This document shows positions 11,759-24,289 of a stretch of DNA of 64,000 bases, one piece after another; positions within the stretch are counted from its first letter, which is position 1; each line of letters begins with the position of its first letter. The notes beneath the pieces are model-generated. The model searched no databases. It was not told the DNA's origin and saw only the letters and a list, made by a program, of their open reading frames with translations. Source of the stretch: Strongyloides papillosus (lineage: Eukaryota; Nematoda; Chromadorea; Rhabditida; Strongyloididae); contig SRSI01000023.1 in the NCBI GenBank assembly GCA_005656395.1, positions 372,001 through 436,000 on the forward strand, given 5' to 3'. The position numbers and the translations under genes are program-made.

Positions 11759-12288
11759 ATGATGGCAAATGACAATGTTACAGCCATAGACATTGAAAAA
11801 GGCAAGTTTAATTCTCTCAACGCGAAATGGATGTAAACATTCACAAATAACAATCACAATTATTTTTTCATACCTATTAATAATTTTTCAACACCTAATA
11901 AAAAATTGTATTTAAGATAAGATGGATGTCATACAACCATTAATAGTTAAATTGGATGAACAAGTAAAACTTACGAGAAAAAGTCAGACAGATTTAAGCA
12001 GTAAAATTCAAGAAGTATCCTCATGTATGTTACTAAAATAACCTAAAAAATCTTAATATACCTAAAAAAAATAATAAATTTTTAGATTTAAAAGAAATAA
12101 CTGACATGCTAGAAAAACCATTTGAGTTAGAAAGTTATGCAAGAAAGTTGGAAGAAAATAATGCCAGAATATTAAATGTTCAGACAACTTTAATGTCGAT
12201 TCAGGAGCGTATTGGTGAATTACAAAGGAACATACAAAGGGAGGCCTATCAAACAAAAGAAGCATGTAATCTAACTACTCATTCTTAA
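11759..12288 (+). CDS. snpn-1: Snapin, BLOC-1/BORC subunit, 117 aa
   Basis: Small coiled-coil protein of the BLOC-1 and BORC complexes, which act in lysosome-related organelle biogenesis, lysosome positioning and synaptic vesicle function. I read three exons: 11759-11801, 11917-12024 and 12086-12288. The C-terminal segment has the snapin pattern: PFELESYARKLEENNARI, then TLMSIQERIGELQRNI ending in a basic helix, and PLIVKLDEQVKLTRKSQTDL upstream. Length matches the family (about 120-136 aa). Intron 1 would use a GC donor (AAAAAG|GCAAGT), so translation may instead begin at the ATG at 11922, just inside exon 2, giving about 102 aa. Exon 2 joins exon 3 through a GTATGT donor with a TAT codon split 1/2. 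Confidence 0.72.
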
Positions 12289-14078
12289 ATAACTAAATTC
12301 TTCTCCTGATATACATGCTATTTATTTTTCAATTTTATAAAAAATTTTCTCATATTTCTTTTATAAGTTTATGTCTTTTTTCACTTGTAGATAATAATTT
12401 ATTTTAATTATATATACGTATGTGCATCTAAAAATTAGGTATACTATACTAGAATTAGTTTAATAGAAAAAAAATAAGTTTAGATAAAAATATTTACAAA
12501 ATTCTTATATTAAAATTTTAATAACAATTTTTTTTATATTGTCACAACTTCTTCTGAATATCCTATGAGTTGGTACTTAACCATAAAATAAATTTTGATA
12601 CTATCTCATATTTGTTAAGTATACATTATATGTGAAAAAATTTTTATCTCAAAAGTTATTTGATGATAAAAATAGAAACAAAATTATAAATCAAATACAT
12701 CAAAGGCAATCAATGAAACTATATAATACATTTTTATAGTTTATTCTTATTTGGGGAATTTTTTCTTTGTTGTTGCATAACAAAAAATAAATAATTTAAC
12801 AAGAAAATAATCCGATATGCAAAATAAAAAATATACTGTATTAAAAATATGGAGTATTTGAAACTCATGGAAATTTTATGTTAATCAAATGAATCGGCAT
12901 AGAAGTAATTTGTTAACTCTCGTCATTATTACTTATGAACAAGAAATTTACACCAGTTAAGTAGTATTTAATTATTTTTTTATACAAATTACATAATACT
13001 TTAAAATGAAATATGTGTAGTTGTGGGAGATTAAAAAACACCAAGATGATATGATAGTCTAGTCATATATGTGGGAATAAATGAGGATTACTACATATTA
13101 TTCAAAAAAATTGTTTATTGTTCCAATATTTTATCTTTTTTTAAACAAATAAATTCATAAAAATAAATATTCCAACAGAACCTTTTTAGTTATTTGCACT
13201 ACCATCTCATTTTTTTAAGTATAATAACAAATTGTTTTCAAAATTTTGTTTTAAATGAGTTACTGTAATATTATTAAATTTTGTTTTTATCCTAACTTGA
13301 GTTTAAACATTAGAATCTATATTTTTGGGAAACAAGTTTTTTAACCATAAATTATGACTAATATAAAAATTTATTTTATGGATATAAAGCAAATAGAAGT
13401 TTAGAAAAAAGTTGTACTTTCTATTGCATACATAATTATTTCACTAATCTTTAATTAAGAGGAACCAAATATTTAAAAAAAAAGTTGTAAATAATTTAAA
13501 CTGGAATGAGGAACAAAATTTATCACTTTCATTCATCAATGATTAACTATTTTAATTTACTTCAAAACAAAAGTTTTTTGATGTTGACACTTAAATTTAT
13601 AAAGTGAAAAGTAATTTGATATAATTTTACCAATTATTTTAATTATTCCAAGAAGTATTACAAATACATCATAAAGTTTAATGCTATTGATTGTAAGAAA
13701 AAAGCGATAATTTCTTATTTAAATTTCCATGAAAAACGATACATCAACCACTGAATAAAAAATGATTTCCTCTTCCACTGTAAACTGATCTCCATATCAA
13801 AAAAGTACAATCTACCTGAATAATAAAAATCCCAAACAACATTAATCCATTTATAATCCAAATTAAAATATTAAAAACAAACAAACTTTAAAATTAAAAA
13901 GTGTCTAACTGTGACAAAAATATTTTTCAAGAATTAGCGTTTGTTTAATATTTAATAAATATTTTAAATAAAGTTCATTATTTAAATAAGCATACTGTTT
14001 CTCCTCCTAATCCTCAAAAAAACAATATACTTTCTCTTTTGAAATACTTAGAAATCCTTTTATAAACATAATTATATT
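12289..14078. other. Intergenic between convergent snapin and FAM8A1-like genes
   Basis: About 1.8 kb of AT-rich sequence. No coding frame, RNA gene or repeat stands out. Confidence 0.45.
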
Positions 14079-14977
14079 TTACATTTGTACAACTAAAGTC
14101 TTTGCTACAACATCATAGACAGCCCGGTTATATGGAAAAACATAAGCTGCACAACTGATTGGGTAGAAGAAACTTATAGCGAAGTTTTTAATGAATGATC
14201 TTGCTAGAGCCTTGGCAAATGAGACACCTTCTGTCCTGACGATGGTGTATGATCCAGGGATCTCTTGGTTTGGTTGTATCGAGACACAATCTATAATTTT
14301 TATACCCATTACAAATTTACCTGGAGTACACCCTCTGGGGAAGATACTTAGTCCAAAGGATATCATTGTCGCCTCAACGATTGATGAAATAAATTTACAT
14401 AGTAAATCTGCTGGGAGTAGACCTTGTGATAGATCTAGTAAATTTTGAATATCTATTTCATCCGTCAAAAATCTTTCGTATTCTTGTATATCCCTAAAGA
14501 AAAATATTAATCATGTGGTATATTGAATAAAATAACATACAAATATCCAACCTCAACTATTAAAAATAACAATCCAAGTTTAATGAAAAAGAATATGAAA
14601 AAATCAAGTAATTCAGCGAGGAGTCTTTTACTATAACTGGCAACAATCACATTCTCCGTTACCCTAACATCACTATCAAGTCTCCATAAATATCTCCTTA
14701 ACCAGTTTGGATCTCTTGGCGCTTGAATATTAAAATGAACCGTATTCTGTCCAACACCAAAAAAATTCCCCATACCCTGCTCCATCCCCTGTTGATTAAG
14801 ATTAAAACTCATCATCATAGCATTATGTGCATTCTGATGAGCCATCTGGTGAGCAGTATTCTGGTACTCATTAGCCTTCTTCTGAGCATGCATCCACTTC
14901 GAAACCTCCTTAGCAAACTCCTTCGCAGATCCATAATCCTTCTTTCTCCTATAAACAAAAGGAACATATGCCTCCAT
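14079..14977 (-). CDS. FAM8A1 homologue, RDD-domain ER membrane protein, 283 aa
   Basis: Member of the FAM8A1 family, known in mammals as an accessory factor of the HRD1 ER-associated degradation complex. I read two exons, 14977-14541 and 14493-14079, joined by a 47-bp intron (GTATGT...TTTAG), which restores IVEVGYLDIQEYER across the junction. The N-terminal ~95 residues are soluble, with an SKWMHAQKKANEY helix and a Met/His/Gln-rich stretch. The RDD domain starts at SKRLLAELLDFFIFFFIK (about residue 120; a transmembrane segment with the conserved Arg and Asp). It continues with a TPGKFVMGIKI motif, IKNFAISFFYP and ends at NRAVYDVVAKTLVV, which match the family landmarks in order. It shares a short divergent promoter with the WDR5 gene. 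Confidence 0.87.
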
Positions 14978-15217
14978 ATTTTAGTTCAATATATAAACTA
15001 TAAATATATAATTATTTTTTCTCACTTATTATCAATATAATATTATTTTTATTATCCACAATTGGAATATACGTGTTTATAGTGGAGGGTAACGTCCCTC
15101 CAAAAGGTGCAAAAAAGTATACAGGAGGGTGACGTTTTCCAAAACTGTATACCTCAATTTTTGGGGTAAATTAGTATTAAAGTTACATTTTTTGTATATT
15201 TATATATTTTATCTAAA
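14978..15217. promoter_or_regulatory. Divergent promoter with paired CRE-like and inverted-repeat elements
   Basis: Only 240 bp separate the start codons of the FAM8A1-like (-) and WDR5 (+) genes, so the region probably drives both. It contains a diverged direct repeat, GGAGGGTaACGT at 15084 and GGAGGGTgACGT at 15124. The first copy forms a near-palindrome with CCCTCC (15084-15101). The second contains TGACGT, the half-site of CREB/ATF factors. An inverted repeat GTATACAG (15117-15124) and CTGTATAC (15145-15152) brackets the second copy. Such GC-containing words stand out in this AT-rich background. Functional assignment is inference. Confidence 0.5.
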
Positions 15218-18047
15218 ATGGATGATTCATATAATGATGATCATACGAATCCACAGAATATTTCATTGATGGATAATACGTTGAGTGAGAATTCGGCTTT
15301 AATGCCGGATTATTTAATGCAATCTCATGAAAAGGAGGATTTTGGTGAACCTTCTGGTCATCAATTGCGTGAGGATATAGAGGCAACGATGAAGGAATGT
15401 GAGGAGGGATTTAGTAATAATGGGGATTGTGATGAAATTTCAGAAATTCCACATTCTTCAGCTTTAAATGATGTACCTTTAAATTCATCAGTACCATTAG
15501 AAAATGGAGTCCAGAGCAGTGATATGGTAAGTATAAAAAATATTAAAGAGAAATTACTGAACCATACATTTTTGGTTCAATAGGTATAGTAGAAAATCTG
15601 TTTTAATTCTTTACTTAATGTAAATGCAAAAAAGATAAGATGTTGTGAAATTTGTAATTGTCTCAAAATATTACTCCTTGTTAACGTATTGGATCAGGAC
15701 AAAGGTCGTAGATAAGAATAGTTATTTTTTGAGTTGTCATTATATTTTTAGTGTCTTTTTAAATAATTATTATGTGACGTAATTTATTTATCACTTAATA
15801 AATAGTTTTTATGTATAATAAGAAGAGTGAATTCTTTTATATAGTACTTTCGGATATATTCCCAATCTTTTTTGCTTTCGCAATAAACTTTAATCTTTAA
15901 AAGAAATCCCAATTAACAATATCATATCGTTAGTAAGCAACTATAGATAGTCATGGAATTTTATATACCAAAAACGCCTGAAATCGTCATAAGTACAAAG
16001 GCTTTTTCTTTCACAAATGATTACTTATTAATAGAACAAATGTTCTTTTTTAATCTTTAACAGACAAGATGTGGATGATAATCGCTATACCTTTTTTTTG
16101 TTTGACGTAATAGATTTAAGAGCATAAATTTTATGTCTTTGTGTTTGGTGAAGTAAGTTATATTGAAATTATTATTCTAAGAAATATTTAAATTTTGTTT
16201 TACATGTACCTTAGAGTTTATGTCTTCGTAATGTTATGATGTTAGTGCATGATGTTGTAATTATATGTATGGAATTTTAAACTATAATTTTTTTAAACTA
16301 TCTACCACATGACCATTGTTCTTCGACTTTTGTTTTCTATTTTTACAATAGTTGTTATTTTACCGAAATTGGATTTTAAAAGTATCGTTAATCTTACCAT
16401 AATACTTTTTTTGATGAACAGTATCTTAATTACACATAGAATTACTTGGTTACTGTGGGAAGCAAAAAAACCGTCTAATAGCTGTAAGATATCCTCAAAC
16501 AAAATATACTTTTTTTTGTTTCATTGACAATTATTAAAAGTTTCAAATCCTCCGGGGAATTATTAATACTTATTTGAACAAAAAAAAACGATTTAAGATT
16601 TTTATGATTGTATAGTTTATTCAAAAAAAGTTTACTTAATTAGAAATAAATTTGTCAAGTGGTTAATAAAAAATACAATTTGATAATTCTAGTTACTTTT
16701 CTTGTTCTTTTTTGATTTTTTGAAAAATTATTATGGTTGTGTTTCTTGTTATGAAGATATATGACAGTGAATATTAATAAAAATAGTAAAGTGGCATAGT
16801 TTTTCTAGTGAAATGATATATGACTATTTTCATAATTAATATTCTAGTGTAGTATTATCGTAAATTTTTTTCTATCAATTACATCTTTCATTAATGCAAG
16901 ATATTTTTATTAACAAAATAAAATTTTTTTAAACCTACTCTTTTTATTATAGAAAATGGAATCATCTTCACCTCCACCAACTGGGAAAAGACCTCTGGAC
17001 GCCCCCGACGAATCCGGTGTCCCAGAAAAGATACCCAAAAACGAGACATTACCTCCAAAACCACCGGTGACCCAACCAACAACATCAACACCCTCAAATA
17101 CATTAAAAATCCCCAACACCCTGCCAAACTACAAAATGATCGGCGAACCAATCCCCGCACACACTCGTGGAATCTCCGCACTCCGTTTCTCCCCCGACGG
17201 TAAATGGCTCGCCAGCGCCAGTGCAGATAAAACCATAAAACTATACAACATCGAGAAAGCCGAAGAAGGTATCTTCCCAGAACACCTCCTCGGAAGCCAC
17301 AAAATGGGAATCAACGACATAGCCTGGGGTGGTGATAGCAAACTTTTGATATCGTGTGCAGATGATAAATTAGTAAAAATGTGGGATGTTCTTGAATCGA
17401 AACTTTTGAGACGTTTTGAAGGTCACACGAATTATGTTTTTTGTTGTGTTTTTAATCAAGTTCACACAACAATCGCTTCTGGTTCTTTTGATGAAACTAT
17501 TAGATTGTGGGATAGTAGATCAGGGGTTTGTATTAAGGTTTTACAGGCACACTCTGAACCTATATCGTCTATTGCATTTAATCGTGATGGTTCTTTGATT
17601 GCTTCTGGTGGTTATGATGGTCTCGTCAGAATATGGGATGGTGTTAATGGTCAGGTTGTAAAAACACTCGTGGACACAGAAAACCCACCCATAACATTAA
17701 TCAAATTCAGCCCCAACGGTAAATACGTCTTAGCCGGGACAATGGACTCAAAATTAAAACTATGGGACTACAACAAAAGTAAATGTTTAAAAATCTACAA
17801 AGGACATGTAAACGAAAGATACTGCACCTCAGCGTGTTTCTCAATCACAGGTGGTAAATGGATCGTCAGTGGATCAGAGGATCGTAAAATCTACATCTGG
17901 AATCTACAGACAAAAGAAATCGTCCAAACATTATCAGGTCACACAGATGTTGTATTAGCTTTAGATGTCCACCCAACAAAAAACATGATTGCCAGTGGTG
18001 GAATCGAGAATGATAAGCACATTCGTATATGGATGAGTGATTTTTAA
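15218..18047 (+). CDS. wdr-5.1: WDR5 homologue (COMPASS/MLL core WD40 protein), long N-terminus
   Basis: WD40 propeller that scaffolds histone H3K4 methyltransferase complexes in the nucleus. The certain part is 16956-18047 (363 aa): a Pro-rich leader of about 60 residues, then seven blades ending in [49 protein letters not shown] and IWMSDF, with [11 protein letters not shown] and [20 protein letters not shown] typical of WDR5. An upstream acidic open frame (15218-15525, about 102 aa) ends at a perfect GTAAGT. The next acceptor (TTATTATAG before AAAATGG, exon at 16953) keeps phase 0, so the two may form one 466-aa protein across a 1.4-kb intron. Alternatively the acceptor is a trans-splice site and translation starts at 16956, with the upstream exon a separate 121-aa frame or an alternative first exon. 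The WDR5 identity is firm; the upstream link is uncertain. Confidence 0.82.
15526..16952 (+). other. Putative 1.4-kb first intron of the WDR5 gene
   Basis: GTAAGT at its left edge and TTATTATAG at its right edge bracket AT-rich DNA without a credible coding frame. It is far longer than most introns here, which is why a trans-spliced, separate WDR5 transcript remains possible. Confidence 0.5.
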
Positions 18048-18616
18048 TTTTCCTTTTTTATTATTTTTATCGTTTATTAAAAATTTATTAATGTTAACCA
18101 TTCCTTTTTATATAAATACCTCGTGACTATTTTATTAAAAAGTGTACACATATATTATTTGAAACAAAGAAATGATAATAATAATTACACTAAAAGTAAA
18201 AGTGCTCAATCAAATTTTTGTTTATATCAATTATCTATAAGTAATTTATCAAAGGATACTGGTCATTACTTTTTAAATACCTTTCTTTAGATTGTCTTAA
18301 AATATACATAGCATAATGATAGGAAAGCAACTTTACGATTTTATCTTTGATATTATTTTGTTTTTATAAATAATCTATATTGACATGGGTTTTTTTGCAT
18401 TTAAACATAGATAAACAAATTTTTTGTTTTTATTTTTTATTATCATCAAAAGTAATTACATATATACACAATTATTTTTTAAAAATATGAGAGTAATTGA
18501 AAGATTTATCAAATGTGTTTTTAATATGTGACTTGATTAATGAAACTGACAACAAAAAGACTACCAAAATTGACTAACTTGAATGACACTTCTTGAAAGA
18601 TAGTAAACAAACTTCT
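18048..18616. other. Intergenic between convergent WDR5 and ChaC genes
   Basis: AT-rich 3' flanks of both genes. No gene or RNA seen. Confidence 0.4.
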
Positions 18617-19325
18617 TTAGATAGTAATTTTTATTCGACTACCTCTCTCATCAATATTTCTATTTTTGTTTTCTGTTATTTCTTGTAAATAATCAAGTTT
18701 ATATCCAATATCGAAGAGGACTTTGTCATTAATGTACAATAATTCACAACGTCTAATTAACTCACTTTCGATATCAAATAAATGATCATCTTTAACATGA
18801 GGTGCCAGGCGTCTCACACAATCAGCTAGACGTAAGGCATATTCTAGGTTGCTTCCACTTCTACCATGTGATGAGATTATCTAAAAAAATGATAAGGTGA
18901 TTTTTATTAACGTCCCCTGATAAGATAAAACATACAACGTCACAGATTTCGTGTATTGGTGTTGGTGGAGAAAGATATGGATTGTCTTCAGGAATGGCAA
19001 TGTAAACTAAAACCTCAAATGGTTGGCTACCATTATCAGGGTGGAATGTAACTAATTCACTACGATATCCAGCACGTTCTCTATGATCAAGATATGCAAT
19101 TGTCTTCTCTACATGTTGTTCTGGGACGTGATATGCTAACCCCCAGCATGATCCTCCCTCCTCTGGGGTAAGGGTAACAGTTCTTCCTGGGTTCTTTTCT
19201 GTTCCTCTGTGATCTGGTGATAGTTGATAGAATCTCCTAACGAAATCCTGTACCTGACCAGGGATTACTTCATCGTGCTCGAAGTCAGTGTACCACAATA
19301 GAGAACCATAACCGAAAATATACAT
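18617..19325 (-). CDS. ChaC family gamma-glutamylcyclotransferase, 217 aa
   Basis: Glutathione-specific enzyme that cleaves glutathione to 5-oxoproline and Cys-Gly in the cytosol. Two exons, 19325-18936 and 18880-18617, separated by a 55-bp phase-0 intron. The N-terminal IFGYGSLLW motif (residues 3-11) forms the substrate pocket of the family. The catalytic Glu is in YLDHRERAGY at residue 83, the position also used in ChaC2. Exon 2 restores IISSHGRSGSNLEYALRLAD, another family landmark. Length is close to the usual 180-225 aa. The short N-terminus starting directly before the GYGSL motif resembles ChaC2 more than ChaC1. Start codon choice is clear because the motif begins two residues after Met. 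Confidence 0.92.
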
Positions 19326-21671
19326 TTTAACTAAAAATATCTACAATTTTTAAACTCTCAATTGAATGCAATATATTTATAATATTCGAAATTTAAATTT
19401 ACTCCTACTCATGAAACAAAAATTATTGCAATATATAATAACGGTTACTCAATAACAATATATCGTATTAATAAGCAAAATAAACAAATTAAAGCTATTC
19501 TCAAAAACACATCTACATGTTCACAAATAGTCTCCATCCGTATATCCCAATTTTTTAAAAGCATCCACTGTCTATATTAAAATATGAATAACATGTGAAT
19601 AAAAATGCTATCACACTCCTCATAGACATATATTTAATATCTCCACTATCTAATTAAAAAATAGTGAAACTTTAGGTGAAAAATGAAAATTTTCTGAAAT
19701 AATCTAATCTATCAAATTCTGTAGGATATTTATAAGCATGCTCTTGGCACTTTATTACATCAGATTCAAGTAATTTAGTTTAACAGCTATATGACTGTAG
19801 GTGGATCACAATGATTAGTACATTGTTAGTTCTTTGTCTTTATCATATATATTTAAAAGACAACCCTTTAAACCACTACAACAGGATGATGCAATAGTTA
19901 AAAAATTTTGAAGAAAAAAGTAATATTTATTAATCTTTAACTGAATACCTAAACATAATTAATGTATCATTTGATAAGCAAAGAATTTATAGTAATAAAA
20001 ATAATATTTAGATATAAAAATAATAAAAAAAATAGTAAAGCTATATAGATATTAAAAAGTAATATTAAACTATATAGATACTAAAAATAAAGGAACTATT
20101 ATTTTATTTTTGTTCTTTTCTTTGTCGTTATTTTATATAAAGGATAGTGTGATGTGTTTTATACTTTAGTTGTTGTGACATTTGAACAAAGAATAATTTT
20201 TAGAAAAAAAGTATAACATATAAATAATGTTAAAATATCCAAATAGCCTCTGGTCACATGATGAAATATATGTTTTATTTTAAATTGATGTGTAGTATTG
20301 GATATTTTTTGGTGGAGAATGTCGAAAGAGAGAATATTTTTAAAGTGTTATGTTTAAAAGTTTTATCATTTATTTGAATTGATAGATGATATATAGATAT
20401 ATATATTGAAATTTGAGGATTATTTGGACTAATTGATAAGTAATTTCTTTAAATAAAACGCTTTAAAATGTTTGAACTTATCTATTAAGAACATCCATCT
20501 TTAAGTACCGGGGAAAGTCGATACTTAAGTATTTTGTTAGTAAAATTTTTTGTTTGTTTATTTATTTAAATTGAACACTGTATTCAAATTAATATGTATA
20601 AGTGTTTTATTTAAACTAGAAAATTTAATCACATTATGTAATTAATGCTCTTTACTTTTATTCTATTTATCTATTTCTTTTAATTAGAATTAGCTGTGTA
20701 CTAGAATGGTATATGTCATTATAATACATATGTACAATCTGTTATATGTAGTTTTTAATAACTTGCATTTAAAAGTAAAATTAACATATTAACATAAACC
20801 AAATATAGTTTTATTTGAAATGATTATAGAGAGAAACTAGTCAGGTAGATGGAATATGTTATCATTGGTAAATGAGAGGAATTTAATTTAATTAAAAAGA
20901 GTAACAAATTGACAAACGGAAATATGTTAATGATATTATAATTCAAGTGATATTCATATTCACAAATTACTGTATAGTACCTTGAAATTTAATAAATTTT
21001 TTTATAAAAAAGTCTCTCTTTTTTTGATGCAAATTCAACTTTCTCGTGACACGTTTCATTTTATATAATATCAAAATTTTCATCATATTGATAAACCTTG
21101 GAAACACAAATATTTTTTACTTTTTCGATGATTCAGCTTATATATATAATTAAATATTTACACAAAATATTATTATTCATTCTTCAGAATTATATTCACC
21201 TGACTCATTTTTTGTGATTTATATTGATACAAGAAATATGATCAAATACAAGATTATTATTAAAAGCATATATAATATGGAATCTTTTTATATATAATTC
21301 AAATTCTCTCTAATAAACTCAAAGTCAATCTATCAATTAGTTTAATGAATTTAACAATTTCTCAAAGAAAAACGATAAATTTAACCTCTTTGTTTTATTA
21401 AAAGAAATCTAACGACATCTCCAATCAAGTCCAATAATCGTAAATAAAATGCATATAATTATCATTAAAAAGAGTATAATAAACTACGTCTCTTTAATGC
21501 ATTAAAGAAAGAGATTATAGGAAAAAGATAAGAAGAAAAAAAGAAGTGCAGCTTTCATGATATATGACAAGGTTAATTGCAACATAACTTAGATTCAACA
21601 AAATGATTATTCTAAAACATAAAGAAGGGAGAAAAAACTTTTATTGGTGAGGTAAATTATATATCCCATCA
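19326..21671. other. Intergenic, 2.3 kb
   Basis: AT-rich sequence between two minus-strand genes. I see no coding frame of substance, tRNA or repeat. Confidence 0.45.
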
Positions 21672-22713
21672 TCAACTATACACATCATCAATCATCACAT
21701 TCTCTGATGTAACCGAGTACACAGCAAACCTATTTTTGACATCTGTGGCTATAATTGAAGCAATCATCTGGACGGAAGCCATAGCACCATACCCTTTATC
21801 CCCACACATTAACTCCTTCTGTATCGGTGGGATCTCTTTCCATCTCATTAAATCTTTTAATACTTTTAGATGTTGGATGGTTAACATACTCTCCCACATA
21901 CATGTATTCATTGCTGGAGCAAAAAATAGTGGTTTGTTATTGTCCCAGGCACGGACGAGGGATGTAAGCAAATTATCACAAATCCCATTTGCCATTTTGG
22001 CCATAGTATTTGCATCTAATGGAGCAATTAGAAGTGCATCTGCCCATTTACGAAGCTCTTAAATAATAGAAAAATAAATTAAATGGTAAAGGAAAACAGA
22101 AATGACAATTATAATAAACATTATTACTACTCATACAAAAAAAGTGGTTAAATATTTTGTTAAAATAATTAAATATATACATATATAGATGGATATGAAA
22201 ATGTATTTTTAAAATATATAATATCCTTACCAATATGGAGTACTGGATCACCCCTTCCCTTCCACATTCCCCATTCATCCCTATCCTCATAAACAATCTC
22301 AGAGATCATAGATGGATCAAAAAAGTGCAATGCTCCATTGGTTGTGACAATCTAAAAATATTATATCATAACAATAAATAAAAGATGATAATAAAAGTTT
22401 TAATGTTATATTTAAAATAAAAAAACATACTTTAATAGCTAATCGATCTTCAGAACATTTCAAGTACAATTCATCTATAAGTTCTTTCAATTTAATTGTG
22501 GCAACTGATCCCGTAACACCAATAATTAGGTGGAATTTTGTACCATATCTATTTAATTTATGATCAGGTGTAAATGCCTCACGGTACTTTTTCTGGAATG
22601 AAAAAAATAGATATTTTAATTAAAATTAAAATAAATTAGTTATTTCATACCTTCTCCTCAATTGTTAAGTCATCTTTCTTAGGTCTTTTTATGTCCACAA
22701 CATTTTCATCCAT
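21672..22713 (-). CDS. Phosphopantothenoylcysteine decarboxylase (PPCDC), 243 aa
   Basis: FMN-dependent decarboxylase of coenzyme A synthesis, converting 4'-phosphopantothenoylcysteine to 4'-phosphopantetheine. I read four exons: 22713-22651, 22592-22431, 22351-22231 and 22057-21672, all GT-AG and in frame. Landmarks in order: FHLIIGVTGSVATIK (flavin-binding start), IVTTNGALHFF with the catalytic His, DRDEWGMWKGRGDPVLHI, APLDANTMAKMANGICDNLL, FAPAMNTCMWE (substrate-binding PAMN motif) and CGDKGYGAMA near the C-terminus. Order and spacing match animal PPCDC (human 204 aa). The extra ~35 N-terminal residues are Lys-rich and not part of the fold. One small departure is Cys after the PAMNT motif where many homologues have Ala. 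Confidence 0.93.
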
Positions 22714-24289
22714 ATCTCAATAAGTTAAATTGTATTTTTGTATCAAAAAAACGATATTTAAAATACTTTTTATGATAATTTACTGATCTCAGAACGATTA
22801 TCAGTAGACAATTTTTGGACATATATAAGTTTAATGTATCTTGTGATTTTTTACATTATTCATTTTATTTCACTTTTATGCACCAATATATATTAATTTA
22901 AAATTATTTTTACATTTTTATTATATTAATTCACATCATAAAATATTCAATTTTCTGAGGATTTATTTTTTATTCCATAGTACTATTTAATTATGATTTC
23001 TGTGGATATGTGTTTGCGTATAGTTATGATGCTTGAAAACGTTGTATGCTTAGGTGAAATTTTTATGCTTGTACAGTTGACCCCTTGATTATTGGATTTA
23101 TTTACATTTTTCGAAATCTAACATTTTCTACAATATTTTATTGTAATGTTGTAGGGTTAGCTTTACATTTTAGTTAGTATTTTAATTTTCTCCTCTCTCT
23201 CTCTTTTGAGATTGGTGTGACCCATAATACAGAGCTTTATACTACTATAATATTCATTCCTGCCATCATATCTTCTTGACCTACACAACAATTATATTCC
23301 ATTCTACATTCTCTTCTCTCTCCCCTTCAGTATAAATTGTATTTTAGGATGTTTGACCCTCCTCTTTAAAATATATAAAATGTCCATTTGACCATTGCTT
23401 TATTATTTCTATCACATAAGTAATATGCAGAATGTTGTTGCCCCCACCCCTTTAATGATATACTGAACTAGTTTTATTATTATACAAATGGAACACGAGA
23501 AATAATATACTTTTTATTCATTCCCCACATTATACTATCTTTTATTCTTTCGAAAAATTGAAAGTTTACGAAATTTAAATTTTATTAGAGGTATTTCACA
23601 TTTAGTTATCATCAACTATACGTATATATATGTATATTTTATAATATAAATTATATTATATATTTTACTATCATTATAATATATATATATATTTCTAATT
23701 TCCTCCTCCCTTTAGAAGTATGTGTATATATTTAGTTGTATCTGAGATTTAAAGTTTTATATATATATTTATTCATAAAGGTTCAGAGACTCATCTCCTC
23801 CTCATACTCAAACTTATTTAATGTCTTTTTTTTGTGTCATATATAACTCAACTGCTATTATTTAAATTTCCTGTTGACAAAAAGCATTGATGTAGGTAGA
23901 ATAGTGTAATTATTATTTATAATGTCCACTCCCACTTTTTAATGGAAAGATTTTAAGGAGAGAGGAACTTCTTATTACCCTGACTTATTTTTAGTTTTTA
24001 ACATCTTGGTTACTTTCCTCTCATATTTATCCCCCGTTCAATTTATGGTGATGTGTATTTTAGTTTTGTTGTTAGGTTAAAAATGTACATTTTGTATAGT
24101 TAAATTAGAAATAAGTATATGTGTATGTATTATTATAAAAATGGAGAGAGAGCGAGAAAGTATAATATGTAGTATAGATAGATATATCTTAGGTTTTTAT
24201 TATACTTAAAAACTTTTTCCATCTGCTCCTTCTTATCTACAATATATATATATGTGTCTATCATATCTTTGGCAGGGGACGAGAGATAG
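22714..24289. other. Start of a gene desert with AT microsatellites
   Basis: AT-rich sequence with simple TA tracts, for example about 23618-23692, and no open frame of substance. Promoter of the PPCDC gene is expected at its left edge. Confidence 0.45.

Noticed and set aside
16309..16527. Hydrophobic 72-codon frame in the WDR5 intron
   Set aside because: AT-driven Ile/Leu/Phe composition, no splice context and no family match.
21736..22062. 108-codon plus-strand frame
   Set aside because: Antisense to the last PPCDC exon, no independent support.
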